DNA from: Jeotgalibacillus soli
Lineage (GTDB): Bacteria > Bacillota > Bacilli > Bacillales > Jeotgalibacillaceae
DNA: 64,000 nucleotides
Assembly (NCBI RefSeq): GCF_000829435.1
Contig: NZ_JXRP01000019.1
Location: 124,001-188,000 of the forward strand
Reading direction: 5' to 3'
This document shows positions 38,227-46,115 of this stretch, in pieces. The translations under genes were made by a program, and so were the position numbers. Within the stretch, counting starts at the first letter, position 1. Each line of letters opens with the position of its first letter. The notes below the pieces were generated by a model. It was not told the origin of the DNA and made no database searches. It saw nothing but the letters and a program-made list of their open reading frames with translations.

Positions 38227-39505
38227 AATCTGTACCTTCTCTTTCTCCTGATTTATGACCGCCAATTAATGTTGCCCTTCTTCTCGCCGTACCTGCTTTC
38301 GTATAAGACACACCTCTTAATAAAGAAGCAGAGCCATATCGCTCCCGCACATCATCCATTACGTAGCCAAGCCGGTGCCGCCGTTCACGGTTTATATTAA
38401 ATAAATCAAGTTGGAGCGACCTGTCGGGTACAAGATTCGTTAGCGAAATCGAAATTTTCCGCACTGGCTGCAGCTGAAGATTTTCCTTTAATAATTCTAA
38501 ACAAATCTGATACAGTTCCATCGTAATGGCCGTTGGCTCTGTCAAAGAACGAGACCGGTGGAAGGAGGCTGCCGTTGCACGGTGGCTGTAGCCAATTCCA
38601 AGGTGGAGCGTACGCCCTGCTAAGCGCTGTCTTCGCGTTCTGCGTGCCACCTCTTCACACATTTCCAGCACAACATGCTGAATCTCTGTAAGCTCCGTAT
38701 AATCTCGAAGCAGAATTTGACTTCTTCCAAAGCTAATTTGACCGTCCATAATTGGTGCACCGAGCTCAGATAAGTCAATTCCGTGCGCATGATAGTACAA
38801 TTGATTTCCCATCACACCAAATTCCGCTTCAAGACGGTCAAGGCGATGATTCGCCAAATCTCCTACCGAGAAGATCCCCATACGATTCAATCGCTTTTCC
38901 ACTCTTCTTCCGATTCCCCACATGGCAGAAAGAGGGGAAATCGGCCATAGCTTTGTTTCAACATCCTGATAGGTCCACTCTGCAACTCCGTACCGTTTTG
39001 CTTCAATGTCTAAGGCAAGCTTTGACATCAGCATATTTGGACCAATTCCAATTGCACATGGAAGCTGAAATTCTCTCATCATGTCATCTGTGATGTGTCT
39101 CGCCACTTCCCAGGCATCTCCCCACAGTCCAGCTGTGCCATCTATCTTTAAAAAACTTTCGTCAACGCTGTAAATATGAATAGATTCCTTTGGCACATAG
39201 CGATGAAACAGCTTGGTGATTTCAGTGGAAATGCGTAAATATTGCTTCATATCAGGCTCAATGAGCTCAATACGCACATCGGTTGGAAGCTCATGCAACC
39301 TCGATCCTGTTCGAATGCCAAATTCCTTTTTCAGACGTGGTGAAGCAGCTAATACCACACTGCCTTTTTGATTCTTGTCACCCACAATGGCGATTCTGCT
39401 CGTTAATGGATCTCTCCCCATCATCACCGCTGTGCAGCTTGCATAAAAGCTCCGTATATCCACACAAAGAATTTGATGATTGGGCATCCCGCTATAATCC
39501 AGCAC
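38213..39505 (-). CDS. yqjW: Y-family DNA polymerase YqjW (UvrX/UmuC type)
   Basis: A translesion DNA polymerase. The palm carries LCVDIRSFYASC and YSVDESFLKIDG with catalytic Asp and Asp-Glu residues. There are helix-hairpin-helix segments (MWGIGRRVEKRLNRMGI) and a beta-clamp motif QLDLF near the C-terminus. I prefer GTG 39505 with GGTGGTGAG upstream over GTG 39517, which lies only about ten bases from the predicted transcription start. The SOS box and promoter upstream indicate DNA-damage induction. Confidence 0.92.
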   Translation of the reverse strand: MLDYSGMPNHQILCVDIRSFYASCTAVMMGRDPLTSRIAIVGDKNQKGSVVLAASPRLKKEFGIRTGSRLHELPTDVRIELIEPDMKQYLRISTEITKLFHRYVPKESIHIYSVDESFLKIDGTAGLWGDAWEVARHITDDMMREFQLPCAIGIGPNMLMSKLALDIEAKRYGVAEWTYQDVETKLWPISPLSAMWGIGRRVEKRLNRMGIFSVGDLANHRLDRLEAEFGVMGNQLYYHAHGIDLSELGAPIMDGQISFGRSQILLRDYTELTEIQHVVLEMCEEVARRTRRQRLAGRTLHLGIGYSHRATAASFHRSRSLTEPTAITMELYQICLELLKENLQLQPVRKISISLTNLVPDRSLQLDLFNINRERRHRLGYVMDDVRERYGSASLLRGVSYTKAGTARRRATLIGGHKSGEREGTDYAKG

Positions 39506-39518
39506 ATTTCTCACCACC

Positions 39519-39562
39519 CGAACATTTGTTCTTATATTATCAGCGTTTATCTAAATAAACAA
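39519..39562 (-). promoter_or_regulatory. yqjW promoter with LexA (SOS) box
   Basis: Minus-strand TTGTTT (39557-39562), 17 bases, then TAATAT (39534-39539) form a sigma A promoter. Directly downstream AGAACAAATGTTCG (39519-39532) matches the Bacillus LexA operator CGAAC-N4-GTTCG in 9 of 10 defined positions, positioned to block transcription initiation. Confidence 0.82.
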
Positions 39563-39600
39563 GTGGGACTTGGTGGAAACAAAGGGATCCATTATAATTA

Positions 39601-39654
39601 GAAAAGCGGAAACGCCCGTTTAGCCCCGACAAGCACAAGACGAGCAGACTAATT
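39601..39654. repeat. dispersed repeat, family B fragment
   Basis: GAAAAGCGGAAACGCCCG followed by CCCCGACAAGCACAAGACGAG and ACTAATTG resembles the start of the repeat block at 43007. Non-coding; it occupies the yqjW-yqzH gap. Confidence 0.6.
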
Positions 39655-39728
39655 GTCATCATACCCTAAACTGACTAGTACAGCTGCCACAAAATACACT
39701 TTCTTATAATTTAAAATGAGGGACTGAA

Positions 39729-39929
39729 ATGGAACAAAAATGGATTGAAAAACAATTGACTCGAGTATTCAAGCAATACGGAAGAACTCTTGAGGAGCAG
39801 CCGCTGTCTGAACAGGATATAAAAAGGCTTGTTGCGCAGGTAAGCGATCGTTACCAAACTAAAGCAGACGGAACGATGGACGATTGGCTGCACGATATCA
39901 TCTATAGCTACGTGACAAATGAAAATTAA
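39729..39929 (+). CDS. yqzH: YqzH-like protein
   Basis: A 66-residue acidic helical protein (MEQKWIEKQLTRVFKQYGR, then DDWLHDIIYSYVTNEN). Named from its position between yqjW and yqjQ, as in B. subtilis, and matching size. Function unknown. AGGGA lies just before the ATG, and a terminator follows. Confidence 0.75.
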   Translation: MEQKWIEKQLTRVFKQYGRTLEEQPLSEQDIKRLVAQVSDRYQTKADGTMDDWLHDIIYSYVTNEN

Positions 39930-39941
39930 ATAAATGATAGA

Positions 39942-39984
39942 AAAGGACAGGTTAAGTGGCGCATCCACGCACTAATCTGTCCTT
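39942..39984. terminator. yqzH/yqjQ terminator
   Basis: Nine-bp arms AAAGGACAG / CTGTCCTTT around a GC-containing loop lie between the convergent genes. Confidence 0.65.
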
Positions 39985-39996
39985 TAGCTTATGCAT

Positions 39997-40791
39997 TTAT
40001 TTTTGGTTAAATCCCTTTTTTCCAACTGTTTCAACAAGTGTAGGAAAAAGAGCATGCAGCTTGCTTCCCGCATTCATCCACCATGGGAGATTCACTTCTC
40101 TTCTATTTGTGAACAAAATATCGACCGTTTTTTCAGCTACCTTTTCCGGATTCAGCATCATGCGTTGAATAGAGCGGGCATATGTTCCTGACTGATCAGC
40201 TTGATCGAAAAAAGAAGTGTTGATCGGTCCTGGGTTAATGGTCGTGACTGCAATTCGATCCGATGCTACTTCCATGCGCAAGCTGTTTGAAAATCCAATA
40301 ACAGCATGCTTTGTTGCCGCATAAATACTCGATTTTGGCGTAGCAAGCTTACCTGCCTGTGAAGCCACATTCACTATATGTCCTCCTCCACGCTGCTTCA
40401 TCGTCGGCAGCACGGCTTGTGTTAAAGCAATAAGCGCCAACACGTTTACTTGAAACATTTCCTTCGTCACAGAAGGTGGTGTGTTAACCAGCGTTTCGAA
40501 TAAACCAAAGCCTGCATTATTAATTAACACGTCGACTCCTCCTGACTCCTTCTCAATTTGCTGGATGAGTACAGGAATCTCTTCTACCTGGGATAGATCA
40601 CGTACATATGTCCACACCTTTTCCCCATGAAACGCACGACATTGTTTAGCCACGTCTTCAAGCCGTTCTTCATTTCTCCCTACTAAAATAACAGATGCTC
40701 CCCGCATTGCACACTGTTTGGCAATTTCACCGCCAAGACCGCTTGAAGCACCTGTAATCAATATTATTTTACCTGTTAAATCTTTACTCAT
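39997..40791 (-). CDS. yqjQ: short-chain dehydrogenase YqjQ
   Basis: A classical SDR oxidoreductase of 264 residues: NAD(P) motif TGASSGLGGEIA, NNAGFG, catalytic S in VNVASQAGKL, and Y-x3-K in YAATKHAV. The length and C-terminal hydrophobic helix fit the YqjQ/DltE-like group. Substrate unknown. It overlaps yqjP by eight bases. Confidence 0.9.
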   Translation of the reverse strand: MSKDLTGKIILITGASSGLGGEIAKQCAMRGASVILVGRNEERLEDVAKQCRAFHGEKVWTYVRDLSQVEEIPVLIQQIEKESGGVDVLINNAGFGLFETLVNTPPSVTKEMFQVNVLALIALTQAVLPTMKQRGGGHIVNVASQAGKLATPKSSIYAATKHAVIGFSNSLRMEVASDRIAVTTINPGPINTSFFDQADQSGTYARSIQRMMLNPEKVAEKTVDILFTNRREVNLPWWMNAGSKLHALFPTLVETVGKKGFNQK

Positions 40792-41773
40792 AAACGTGCC
40801 CCTTTGTTATATGAAGCGCCCGGTACACAATCGAACCGTCCGTTTGCTTTATCTCTTCAATTTCTTTTCGCTCAAGTAAATAATCAAGCTGAGCCACCGT
40901 TTCGGACAATGTAAGGCCAAGCTGTTCTTTATAAACTGCAGGAAAAAGCAATACACACAGGTCAAATGCCGTCATTTCTTTCTCTGCAAGCAACTCTTTA
41001 ACATGCATGGCCCGGTCATGCTGCTTTTTAAGACGTTCTTGAATGAGCCCGTGCGAATCGGTGACGAGAGGACCGTGCCCCGGCAATACCGTTGTAATCG
41101 GCAGCGTTAACAGCCTTTCAAGTGAAGCGTTATATTGCAGTTGAGAAAGCGGCCGTGCTTCACCCTCAGCATGTGGAGGTTCGACCAGCGGATTGGACGA
41201 AACCTTATCCAACAGAACATCCCCTCCAATGAGAATCCCATCACTTTCACGCAGTAAAGAGATATGCCCTTGCGCATGCCCTGGCGTTTCAATAACCGTC
41301 CAGCCCTTTTCCCCAGGAAGCCCATCCTGATCAGCTAAAACACCGTCTAATCCTCGAAGTCCCAGCATACTTAGCGGCACTTTCATTTTATCAATAAGGA
41401 TAAAATAAGAAGAAGGCAGCCCTACCTGCTGAAAAAGCGATCGATAAAATTGGTCGTGATCCTGCATAAAAGAGCTTTCGCGCGTTAACCAGCGATTGGT
41501 TTCTTTTGCTCCCCATACAGTAGCTTGATCAAAGCACTCAATTAACCCAGCATGATCAGGATGATGATGCGTTAATACGATCTGCTCAATATCGGTTGGG
41601 GTAAGCTCTAGCTCGTTCAGTTGATCTAGCAAGGATCTCCACGCTTCCTCTGTCTTCGGTCCGGTATCAACAAGCGTTAGCCTCTCCCCTTTAATTAAAT
41701 AGATATGTACATCCCCTACCGCAAAAGGTGTTGGAATCGTCAGTTGTGCAATTCCATTATGCCATTGAATCAT
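40784..41773 (-). CDS. yqjP: metallo-beta-lactamase-fold hydrolase YqjP
   Basis: A 329-residue binuclear zinc hydrolase: motif THHHPDHAG, then ETPGHAQGHIS, GGDVLLDK and LPGHG. A C-terminal winged-helix-like region (MTAFDLCVLLFPAVYK, VAQLDYLLERKEIEEI) is typical of the group. Substrate unknown. AAGGAGG precedes the ATG. It forms an operon with yqjQ, as in B. subtilis, and diverges from the proI leader. Confidence 0.9.
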   Translation of the reverse strand: MIQWHNGIAQLTIPTPFAVGDVHIYLIKGERLTLVDTGPKTEEAWRSLLDQLNELELTPTDIEQIVLTHHHPDHAGLIECFDQATVWGAKETNRWLTRESSFMQDHDQFYRSLFQQVGLPSSYFILIDKMKVPLSMLGLRGLDGVLADQDGLPGEKGWTVIETPGHAQGHISLLRESDGILIGGDVLLDKVSSNPLVEPPHAEGEARPLSQLQYNASLERLLTLPITTVLPGHGPLVTDSHGLIQERLKKQHDRAMHVKELLAEKEMTAFDLCVLLFPAVYKEQLGLTLSETVAQLDYLLERKEIEEIKQTDGSIVYRALHITKGHVYE

Positions 41774-41865
41774 TCTGTTGCCTCCTTACAAAATGAACAA
41801 TCATTCATTTTCTATTAAGTGTAGCTTTTTTTTCATAGAATGTCGATGGCAAATCACAAAAAGTC

Positions 41866-41894
41866 TTGACATTATCCAAAACGATCCGCATAAT
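41866..41894 (+). promoter_or_regulatory. proI promoter
   Basis: TTGACA (41866-41871), 17 bases, CATAAT (41889-41894): a strong sigma A promoter placed just upstream of the T-box leader. Confidence 0.8.
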
Positions 41895-41904
41895 CACTTG
41901 TAAT

Positions 41905-42151
41905 TAAACAATTGTGATCGTGTTGACAAGGACAAGTATATGACAGAGCAGCGAAAGAGAGCGAAGTTCAAAGGCTGAAAGACTTTGCCGTTATCCTCTT
42001 CATAGAACCTACCTTCGAGCGGCAGGAAAACCTGCCCGTTACCCGCGTTATGGGACAATAAAGCGTGCTGATCAAATCAGATCAAGCAAATCAAGGTGGT
42101 ACCACGGAAGCAACCCTTTCGTCCTTTTACGGGATGAAAAGGGTTTTTTTA
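41905..42151 (+). ncRNA. T-box leader, probably tRNA-Pro responsive
   Basis: The 15-base T-box core AAGGTGGTACCACGG is at 42093-42107, followed by a terminator stem (CAACCCTTT... / ...AAAAGGGTT, 42111-42144) and a T run. Stem I contains the AGTA motif (41936 region). The likely specifier triplet is CCT (Pro, 42008-42010) in GAACCTACC, followed by the usual A. Uncharged tRNA-Pro pairing with GGTGG would favour the antiterminator and turn on proI. The 5' end is inferred from the promoter. Confidence 0.92.
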
Positions 42152-42173
42152 TGATCAAAAAGGGGGAAATAAC

Positions 42174-43004
42174 ATGAAAATGGTCTTTGTGGGAGCAGGA
42201 TCAATGGCAGAAGCAATGATACAAGGAATCGTTCAGGCTCCGCGTCTCAAACACCTTGATGTATGGGTGACAAACCATTCAGACTCCCAGCGATTAGCCT
42301 ATATGAAAAAAAACTATAACGTAGAAACCAGCTACGATCGCAAAAACATATTTGCACATGCAGATATCATCGTCCTTGCTATGAAACCAAAGGACGCAGC
42401 GGAAGCTATGCTTCAACTGAGAGAATACCTTAATAAAGAATTGCTTGTAATCTCGATTCTAGCTGGACTGTCACTCGAATTAATCAATGGGATGCTGGGA
42501 GAAAAGATCGCAGTGGCCAGAGCTATGCCAAACACATCGGCAACAATTCAAGAATCAGCAACAGGTCTTTCATTTAACGAGTACATTACAGAGCATCAAA
42601 AGGAAACAGCGATCTCGATCTTTTCATCTGTTGGTTCTGTCACCATCGTACGAGAAAACCAGTTAGACCTAGTAACAGGACTTGCCGGAAGCGGTCCTGC
42701 CTATATTTATTATGTCGTTGAAGCAATGGAACAGGCTGCTGTCGAGCTCGGACTTAGCGCAGAAGAAGCAAAGCCTTTTATTTTACAGACACTGGCTGGA
42801 GCATCTAAAATGCTGCAAAACACACCAAAACCCCCATCAGTGCTGCGAAAAGACATCACAAGCCCTGGCGGCACAACCGAGGCAGGAATTAAAAAACTAG
42901 AACAGTATCAAGTAAAAGAAGCAATCAAAGCCTGCATAAAAGAAGCCACCCTCCATTCAGGCAAACTACGTGCACAATTCGAACAAAACAATAAAATATA
43001 TTGA
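42174..43004 (+). CDS. proI: pyrroline-5-carboxylate reductase
   Basis: NAD(P)H-dependent last step of proline synthesis. The 276-residue protein has the Rossmann motif FVGAGSMAEAMIQGI and the P5C reductase signature in the GGTTEAGIKKL region, after SGPAYIYYVVEAM. AAAGGGGGAAA precedes ATG 42174. It is directly controlled by the proline T-box, as remembered for B. subtilis proI. Confidence 0.95.
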   Translation: MKMVFVGAGSMAEAMIQGIVQAPRLKHLDVWVTNHSDSQRLAYMKKNYNVETSYDRKNIFAHADIIVLAMKPKDAAEAMLQLREYLNKELLVISILAGLSLELINGMLGEKIAVARAMPNTSATIQESATGLSFNEYITEHQKETAISIFSSVGSVTIVRENQLDLVTGLAGSGPAYIYYVVEAMEQAAVELGLSAEEAKPFILQTLAGASKMLQNTPKPPSVLRKDITSPGGTTEAGIKKLEQYQVKEAIKACIKEATLHSGKLRAQFEQNNKIY

Positions 43005-43006
43005 AA

Positions 43007-43380
43007 AGCGGAAAGCGGTTGTTCAGCTGCGACGATCACAAGACGAGGCGACTAATTGGCGCTCTTTGCCGATAAGTCGACTTGACTTGTGACCACGAGA
43101 GGTTGGGCGTTGCAGCTGGATCTCATGAAAAGCGCAGGCGTCTTGCTCAGTCCCGGCAAGCATAAGACTCAATGCCCTGGTTGACGTTTTTTCTGACTTG
43201 GGCATTGTTGCTTATGACCTCGGGGGACTATCCGTCGGAGCTGGAAAAGTGAAGGCCCATAATTTTGCAGGCAGTGAGCATTTACAAGCCGTCAGAGAAA
43301 TTTGCAGGCCGTCACCGAAATAGACCATGAAAAGCGCAGGCGGCTCATTCCGGCATGGCATAGGGCCTCTGGGATCTAAC
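43007..43380. repeat. dispersed repeat block, family B, with short tandem repeats
   Basis: At least three GAAAAGCG units (near 43009, 43125 and 43328) are each followed by related GC-rich text (CAGGCG, GACAAGCAT/AAGACGAG). An imperfect ~20-base unit is repeated about three times at 43263-43321 (TTTGCAGGCAGTGAGCA, TTTACAAGCCGTCAGAGAAA, TTTGCAGGCCGTCACCGAAA). AATGCCC/GGGCATT arms lie near 43170-43208. Non-coding; the whole proI-glycosyltransferase gap is filled by this material. Confidence 0.65.
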
Positions 43381-43433
43381 CAGCTTTCACATAAAAAATT
43401 TGTACAACCTTCACTACTTATAAAAAGGACGAG

Positions 43434-44582
43434 ATGATCATGCTGACGGCAATTTTGTTACTTGTGGCTCTATTTTGGCTCGTTATCGCGATTGATACAT
43501 GGAAAGGATTGCGTGAGCTGCCGACACTCGACAACGAACCTCCAACGGCGATCGTCGGAAAGATCAGCGTCATTGTTGCTGCAAGAAACGAAGCCCATAC
43601 AATCGAAAAAAGCATTCGTTCACAGCTCCAGCAAACCTATCAATCAATTGAATGGATTCTTGTAAACGACCGCTCTACAGATGGAACTGGAATCATTATG
43701 GAGAAGCTCGCACGGCTAGACAGCAGAATACACGTTCTTCATATTGACAATCTTCCTGCAGGCTGGCTCGGGAAAAATCATGCCCTATACCGCGGCTATA
43801 TGCAATCCTCAGGCAGCCTGCTTGTGTTTACCGATGCTGATGTCCATTACGAACCTGATCTTCTAACAAAAGCCGTCGCCTTTTTTACCAGACAAAAGCT
43901 ACATCACCTAACGCTTTCACCAAGCTTGGAAGCAAGGAGTTTTCTATTAAAAGGATTTATCGCTTATTTCCTGTTTGGTTTCTCTTACTACAAACGCCCT
44001 TGGTCCGCTAACCGGGAACACAGTAAAACCGGAATAGGAATCGGTGCCTTCAACATGCTCGACCGCAAGACTTACAAAATAATCGGTACCCACCAAGCGA
44101 TTCGCATGCGCCCTGACGATGATTTGCAGCTAGGTATGCTCGTGAAAAAGCACCGGCTCAAGCAGCGCCTTGCAACTGCACTTCCACTGCTCAAAGTGGA
44201 ATGGTATCCATCGCTTCACGAAGCGGTAAAGGGTCTTGAAAAAAACACCTTCGCCGGACTTCATTACCGATACAGTATGGTCTTGTTTGCCATTTTCGGT
44301 GTTTTCATATCACAGCTCCTGCCGTTCTTCACCCTATGGCATGGCGATCCATTCAACCAACTGCTTAGTGCAATCATTATTGTATTAATTATCAGCATCT
44401 ACTACCCTTTAACCAAGAAAATGACGTCTTTCTTAAGCTGGCATATCCTGTTGTTTCCCCTCTCAGTCCTACTGTTTCTATACGCGATCACACGAGCAAC
44501 GGTTTTGACATTCCTTCGAGGCGGCATTCAATGGAGAGGGACGCATTATCCTTTAAAAGAATTAAAAAAGCGTATAAAATGA
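43434..44582 (+). CDS. family 2 glycosyltransferase, membrane-bound
   Basis: A 382-residue GT-A enzyme. An N-terminal membrane segment (about 2-20) is followed by a catalytic domain with VIVAARNEAHTIEKSIRSQL, VNDRSTDGT, the metal-binding TDAD of VFTDADVHYEPD, and DDDLQLG. The C-terminus has three to four membrane segments. The PAGWLGKNHAL segment recalls HpnB/CrtQ-type transferases acting on lipid or isoprenoid acceptors, but the acceptor is unknown. GGACGAG lies before ATG 43434. No B. subtilis gene is remembered at this position, and the repeats upstream suggest insertion. Confidence 0.85.
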   Translation: MIMLTAILLLVALFWLVIAIDTWKGLRELPTLDNEPPTAIVGKISVIVAARNEAHTIEKSIRSQLQQTYQSIEWILVNDRSTDGTGIIMEKLARLDSRIHVLHIDNLPAGWLGKNHALYRGYMQSSGSLLVFTDADVHYEPDLLTKAVAFFTRQKLHHLTLSPSLEARSFLLKGFIAYFLFGFSYYKRPWSANREHSKTGIGIGAFNMLDRKTYKIIGTHQAIRMRPDDDLQLGMLVKKHRLKQRLATALPLLKVEWYPSLHEAVKGLEKNTFAGLHYRYSMVLFAIFGVFISQLLPFFTLWHGDPFNQLLSAIIIVLIISIYYPLTKKMTSFLSWHILLFPLSVLLFLYAITRATVLTFLRGGIQWRGTHYPLKELKKRIK

Positions 44583-44701
44583 ACAGCTTGTGTGTATAAA
44601 TAGAGAAAACTCTTTGGAGTCGCTACTAAGTATATTTAGATTAAAACATCTTCGCTTTGTGTACCTAGTTTCGATGAACAATTATCTTTTATACGTACTT
44701 A

Positions 44702-44730
44702 TTGACAATTCCGAGTAAACTGGTTAGAAT
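44702..44730 (+). promoter_or_regulatory. promoter of the SAM riboswitch transcript
   Basis: TTGACA (44702-44707), 17 bases, TAGAAT (44725-44730): a near-consensus sigma A promoter about 25 bases before the aptamer. Confidence 0.82.
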
Positions 44731-44761
44731 AATTTATAAATTAATAATAATACGGAAATTT

Positions 44762-44908
44762 CTTATCCAGAGAGGTGAAGGGACTGGCCCGATGAAACCT
44801 CAGCAACCATATTTTGTATGGTGCTAATTCCAGCAAAGCATAGCTTTGGAAGATAAGAAGAGGTGTCTTTTTATACAAAAAACCCTCTTCTTCGGAAGAG
44901 GGTTTTCG
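44762..44908 (+). ncRNA. SAM-I (S-box) riboswitch
   Basis: All S-box landmarks appear in order: CTTATCCAGAGAGGTGAAGGG, ACTGGCCCGATGAAACCTC, AGCAACC, GGTGCTAATTCCAGCAAA and GGAAGATAAG. A terminator follows (AAAACCCTCTTC, TTCG, GAAGAGGGTTTT; 44879-44906). An antiterminator can form between AAGAAGAGG (44855-44863) and CCTCTTCTT (44884-44892). High SAM should end transcription; low SAM should permit the downstream gene. Confidence 0.95.
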
Positions 44909-44925
44909 TATATCGAGAGGGGCTT

Positions 44926-45246
44926 ATGATGAACAATCACGAAACGTATTTAGAGGTAAATGATTACTTAGATTTGTACAACTTTGCAAAAGCTAATGAC
45001 GATGAATCATGGAAGCATGAAATTATTGAGAAACTTAAGAATTTTGATCATAGCGGAAACAGGAAAAAAGAATCCATTGTCTTTCATAAACTTCTGAGCA
45101 AATACAGAAATGTTAACGAAGAAATTCTAGAGCTCTATCAGCAATTACGTATTGAGCCTGAAAACCGTTCTTTAGAAGAAAAGATTTGGAAATTAAAGCA
45201 TCTGCGTTTACTGTTGGGACGTCGTATTCACTCGGGAAAAAATTAA
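44926..45246 (+). CDS. unknown small protein under SAM riboswitch control
   Basis: A 106-residue (105 if the second ATG is used) charged, helical, cytoplasmic protein without signal peptide, membrane segment or Cys. It begins NNHETYLEVNDYLDLYNFAKAND, has a basic middle (HSGNRKKESIVFHKLLSKYRN) and ends KIWKLKHLRLLLGRRIHSGKN. GAGAGGGG lies five bases before ATG 44926. The open frame runs back to 44863 through the terminator hairpin, which is not translated. I do not recognise a family, and it does not look like any methionine enzyme or transporter. It is the only gene between the riboswitch and a terminator. Confidence 0.82.
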   Translation: MMNNHETYLEVNDYLDLYNFAKANDDESWKHEIIEKLKNFDHSGNRKKESIVFHKLLSKYRNVNEEILELYQQLRIEPENRSLEEKIWKLKHLRLLLGRRIHSGKN

Positions 45247-45269
45247 CATTACAATTCTAGCTAAATGAA

Positions 45270-45298
45270 AAAGACACCTTGTAAACCAAGGTGTCTTT
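45270..45298. terminator. bidirectional terminator
   Basis: Twelve-bp stem AAAGACACCTTG / CAAGGTGTCTTT between the riboswitch-controlled gene and the convergent Met-rich gene. Confidence 0.88.
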
Positions 45299-45313
45299 CC
45301 TAGGTCTCAATCA

Positions 45314-45520
45314 TTAAGCATTCTCTTTCAGCTTCATCATCATATCCATCATCGAAGTCATCATTTCATCACATTCTTGTATTTTAGCCATCATCTGCTC
45401 CATATCCATATCCCGCATCATGTCTTCTGAATCATTCATCATCATTCTCATGCACTTCATTTCAACCATCATTCTTTCCATCGATGTCATCATCATCATA
45501 TTCATAAACTTGTTTTCCAT
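45314..45520 (-). CDS. methionine-rich protein (40 % Met)
   Basis: A 68-residue frame in which 27 residues are methionine. The rest are mostly Asp, Glu, Lys, Arg and Ser, with two Cys (C23, C50). Met pairs and triplets alternate with charged residues (MMVEMKCMRMMMNDSEDMM), which suggests amphipathic helix. There is no signal peptide, so it is probably cytoplasmic. I start at ATG 45520, seven bases after GGAGGG; ATGs at 45526 and 45535 are in frame but poorly spaced. No family recognised. Options are methionine storage, sacrificial oxidant scavenging or Cu(I) binding, all inference. Confidence 0.7.
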   Translation of the reverse strand: MENKFMNMMMMTSMERMMVEMKCMRMMMNDSEDMMRDMDMEQMMAKIQECDEMMTSMMDMMMKLKENA

Positions 45521-45553
45521 TGTCATTCCCTCCATTAGATAAATTTGATGCCG

Positions 45554-45574
45554 CCTAGAATAACAAATTCTAGG
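45554..45574. promoter_or_regulatory. palindrome upstream of the Met-rich gene
   Basis: CCTAGAAT-AACAA-ATTCTAGG is a perfect 8-bp inverted repeat 34 bases before the chosen start. It is either an operator or a 5'-leader hairpin. Confidence 0.5.
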
Positions 45575-45670
45575 ATTCATACATTCTACCTATCTGGCAA
45601 TAGTTTACGTCCATTCATTTTCTTTTTCCCTTAATTAGCATCAAAGAAACCTAATTCTTGCTTTCAAAAT

Positions 45671-45707
45671 AAAAAAAGGTTTGCCCCTATTGTAAGGAAG
45701 CAAACCT
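45671..45707 (-). terminator. terminator of the spx-like gene
   Basis: Minus-strand AGGTTTGC / GCAAACCT stem followed by TTTTTT, directly after the stop. Confidence 0.88.
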
Positions 45708-45716
45708 ATTCATTGA

Positions 45717-46115
45717 TTACATTACCATTTTCTGAGCTTCAAGAAGCTGATAGGTACGTACTTTTCGCGGAAGAAAGCTGCGAATTTCTTCTTCGTTGTA
45801 ACCAATCTGAAGTCTTTTTTCATCAAGCATGATTGGGCGGCGAAGCATACCAGGATTTTCTTCAATTAATTTATACAACTGTTGAAGCGGCAATGAATCT
45901 AACTCCACATCAAGCTCTTGAAATGTTTTAGATCTTGTTGAAATAATCTCTTCTGTTCCATCTTCTGTCATTCGAAGAATCTCTTTAATTTCACTGACGT
46001 TTAATGGTTGAGAAAAAATATTTCTTTCAACGTAAGGAATCTCATTTTCTTCAAACCATGCTTTTGCTTTTCTGCATGATGTACAACTAGGTGATGTAAA
46101 TATCGTTGCTGCCAT
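45717..46115 (-). CDS. spx: Spx-family transcriptional regulator
   Basis: A 132-residue ArsC-fold protein closely resembling Spx, which binds the RNA polymerase alpha C-terminal domain and reprograms transcription under disulfide stress. The redox switch C11-T-S-C14 lies in [11 protein letters not shown]. The [20 protein letters not shown] region and the C-terminal FLPRKVR needed for regulation and ClpXP turnover are conserved. In B. subtilis spx lies elsewhere (yjbD region), so this may be a second copy. The 275 bases upstream contain a 13-base palindrome (GATATTAAATATC, 46202-46214) and AGATAG/CTATCT arms (46224-46243), possible operators. Confidence 0.9.
   Translation of the reverse strand: MAATIFTSPSCTSCRKAKAWFEENEIPYVERNIFSQPLNVSEIKEILRMTEDGTEEIISTRSKTFQELDVELDSLPLQQLYKLIEENPGMLRRPIMLDEKRLQIGYNEEEIRSFLPRKVRTYQLLEAQKMVM

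Noticed and set aside
43023-43205. 60-residue minus-strand ORF
   Set aside because: It lies wholly in repeat family B and has no ribosome binding site.
44863-44925. N-terminal extension of the riboswitch-controlled gene
   Set aside because: It reads through the terminator hairpin and has no Shine-Dalgarno at its start.
45314-45520. CAT-rich plus strand as a microsatellite
   Set aside because: The Met codons are interspersed with varied charged codons and a good ribosome site is present, so a protein is preferred, with caution.
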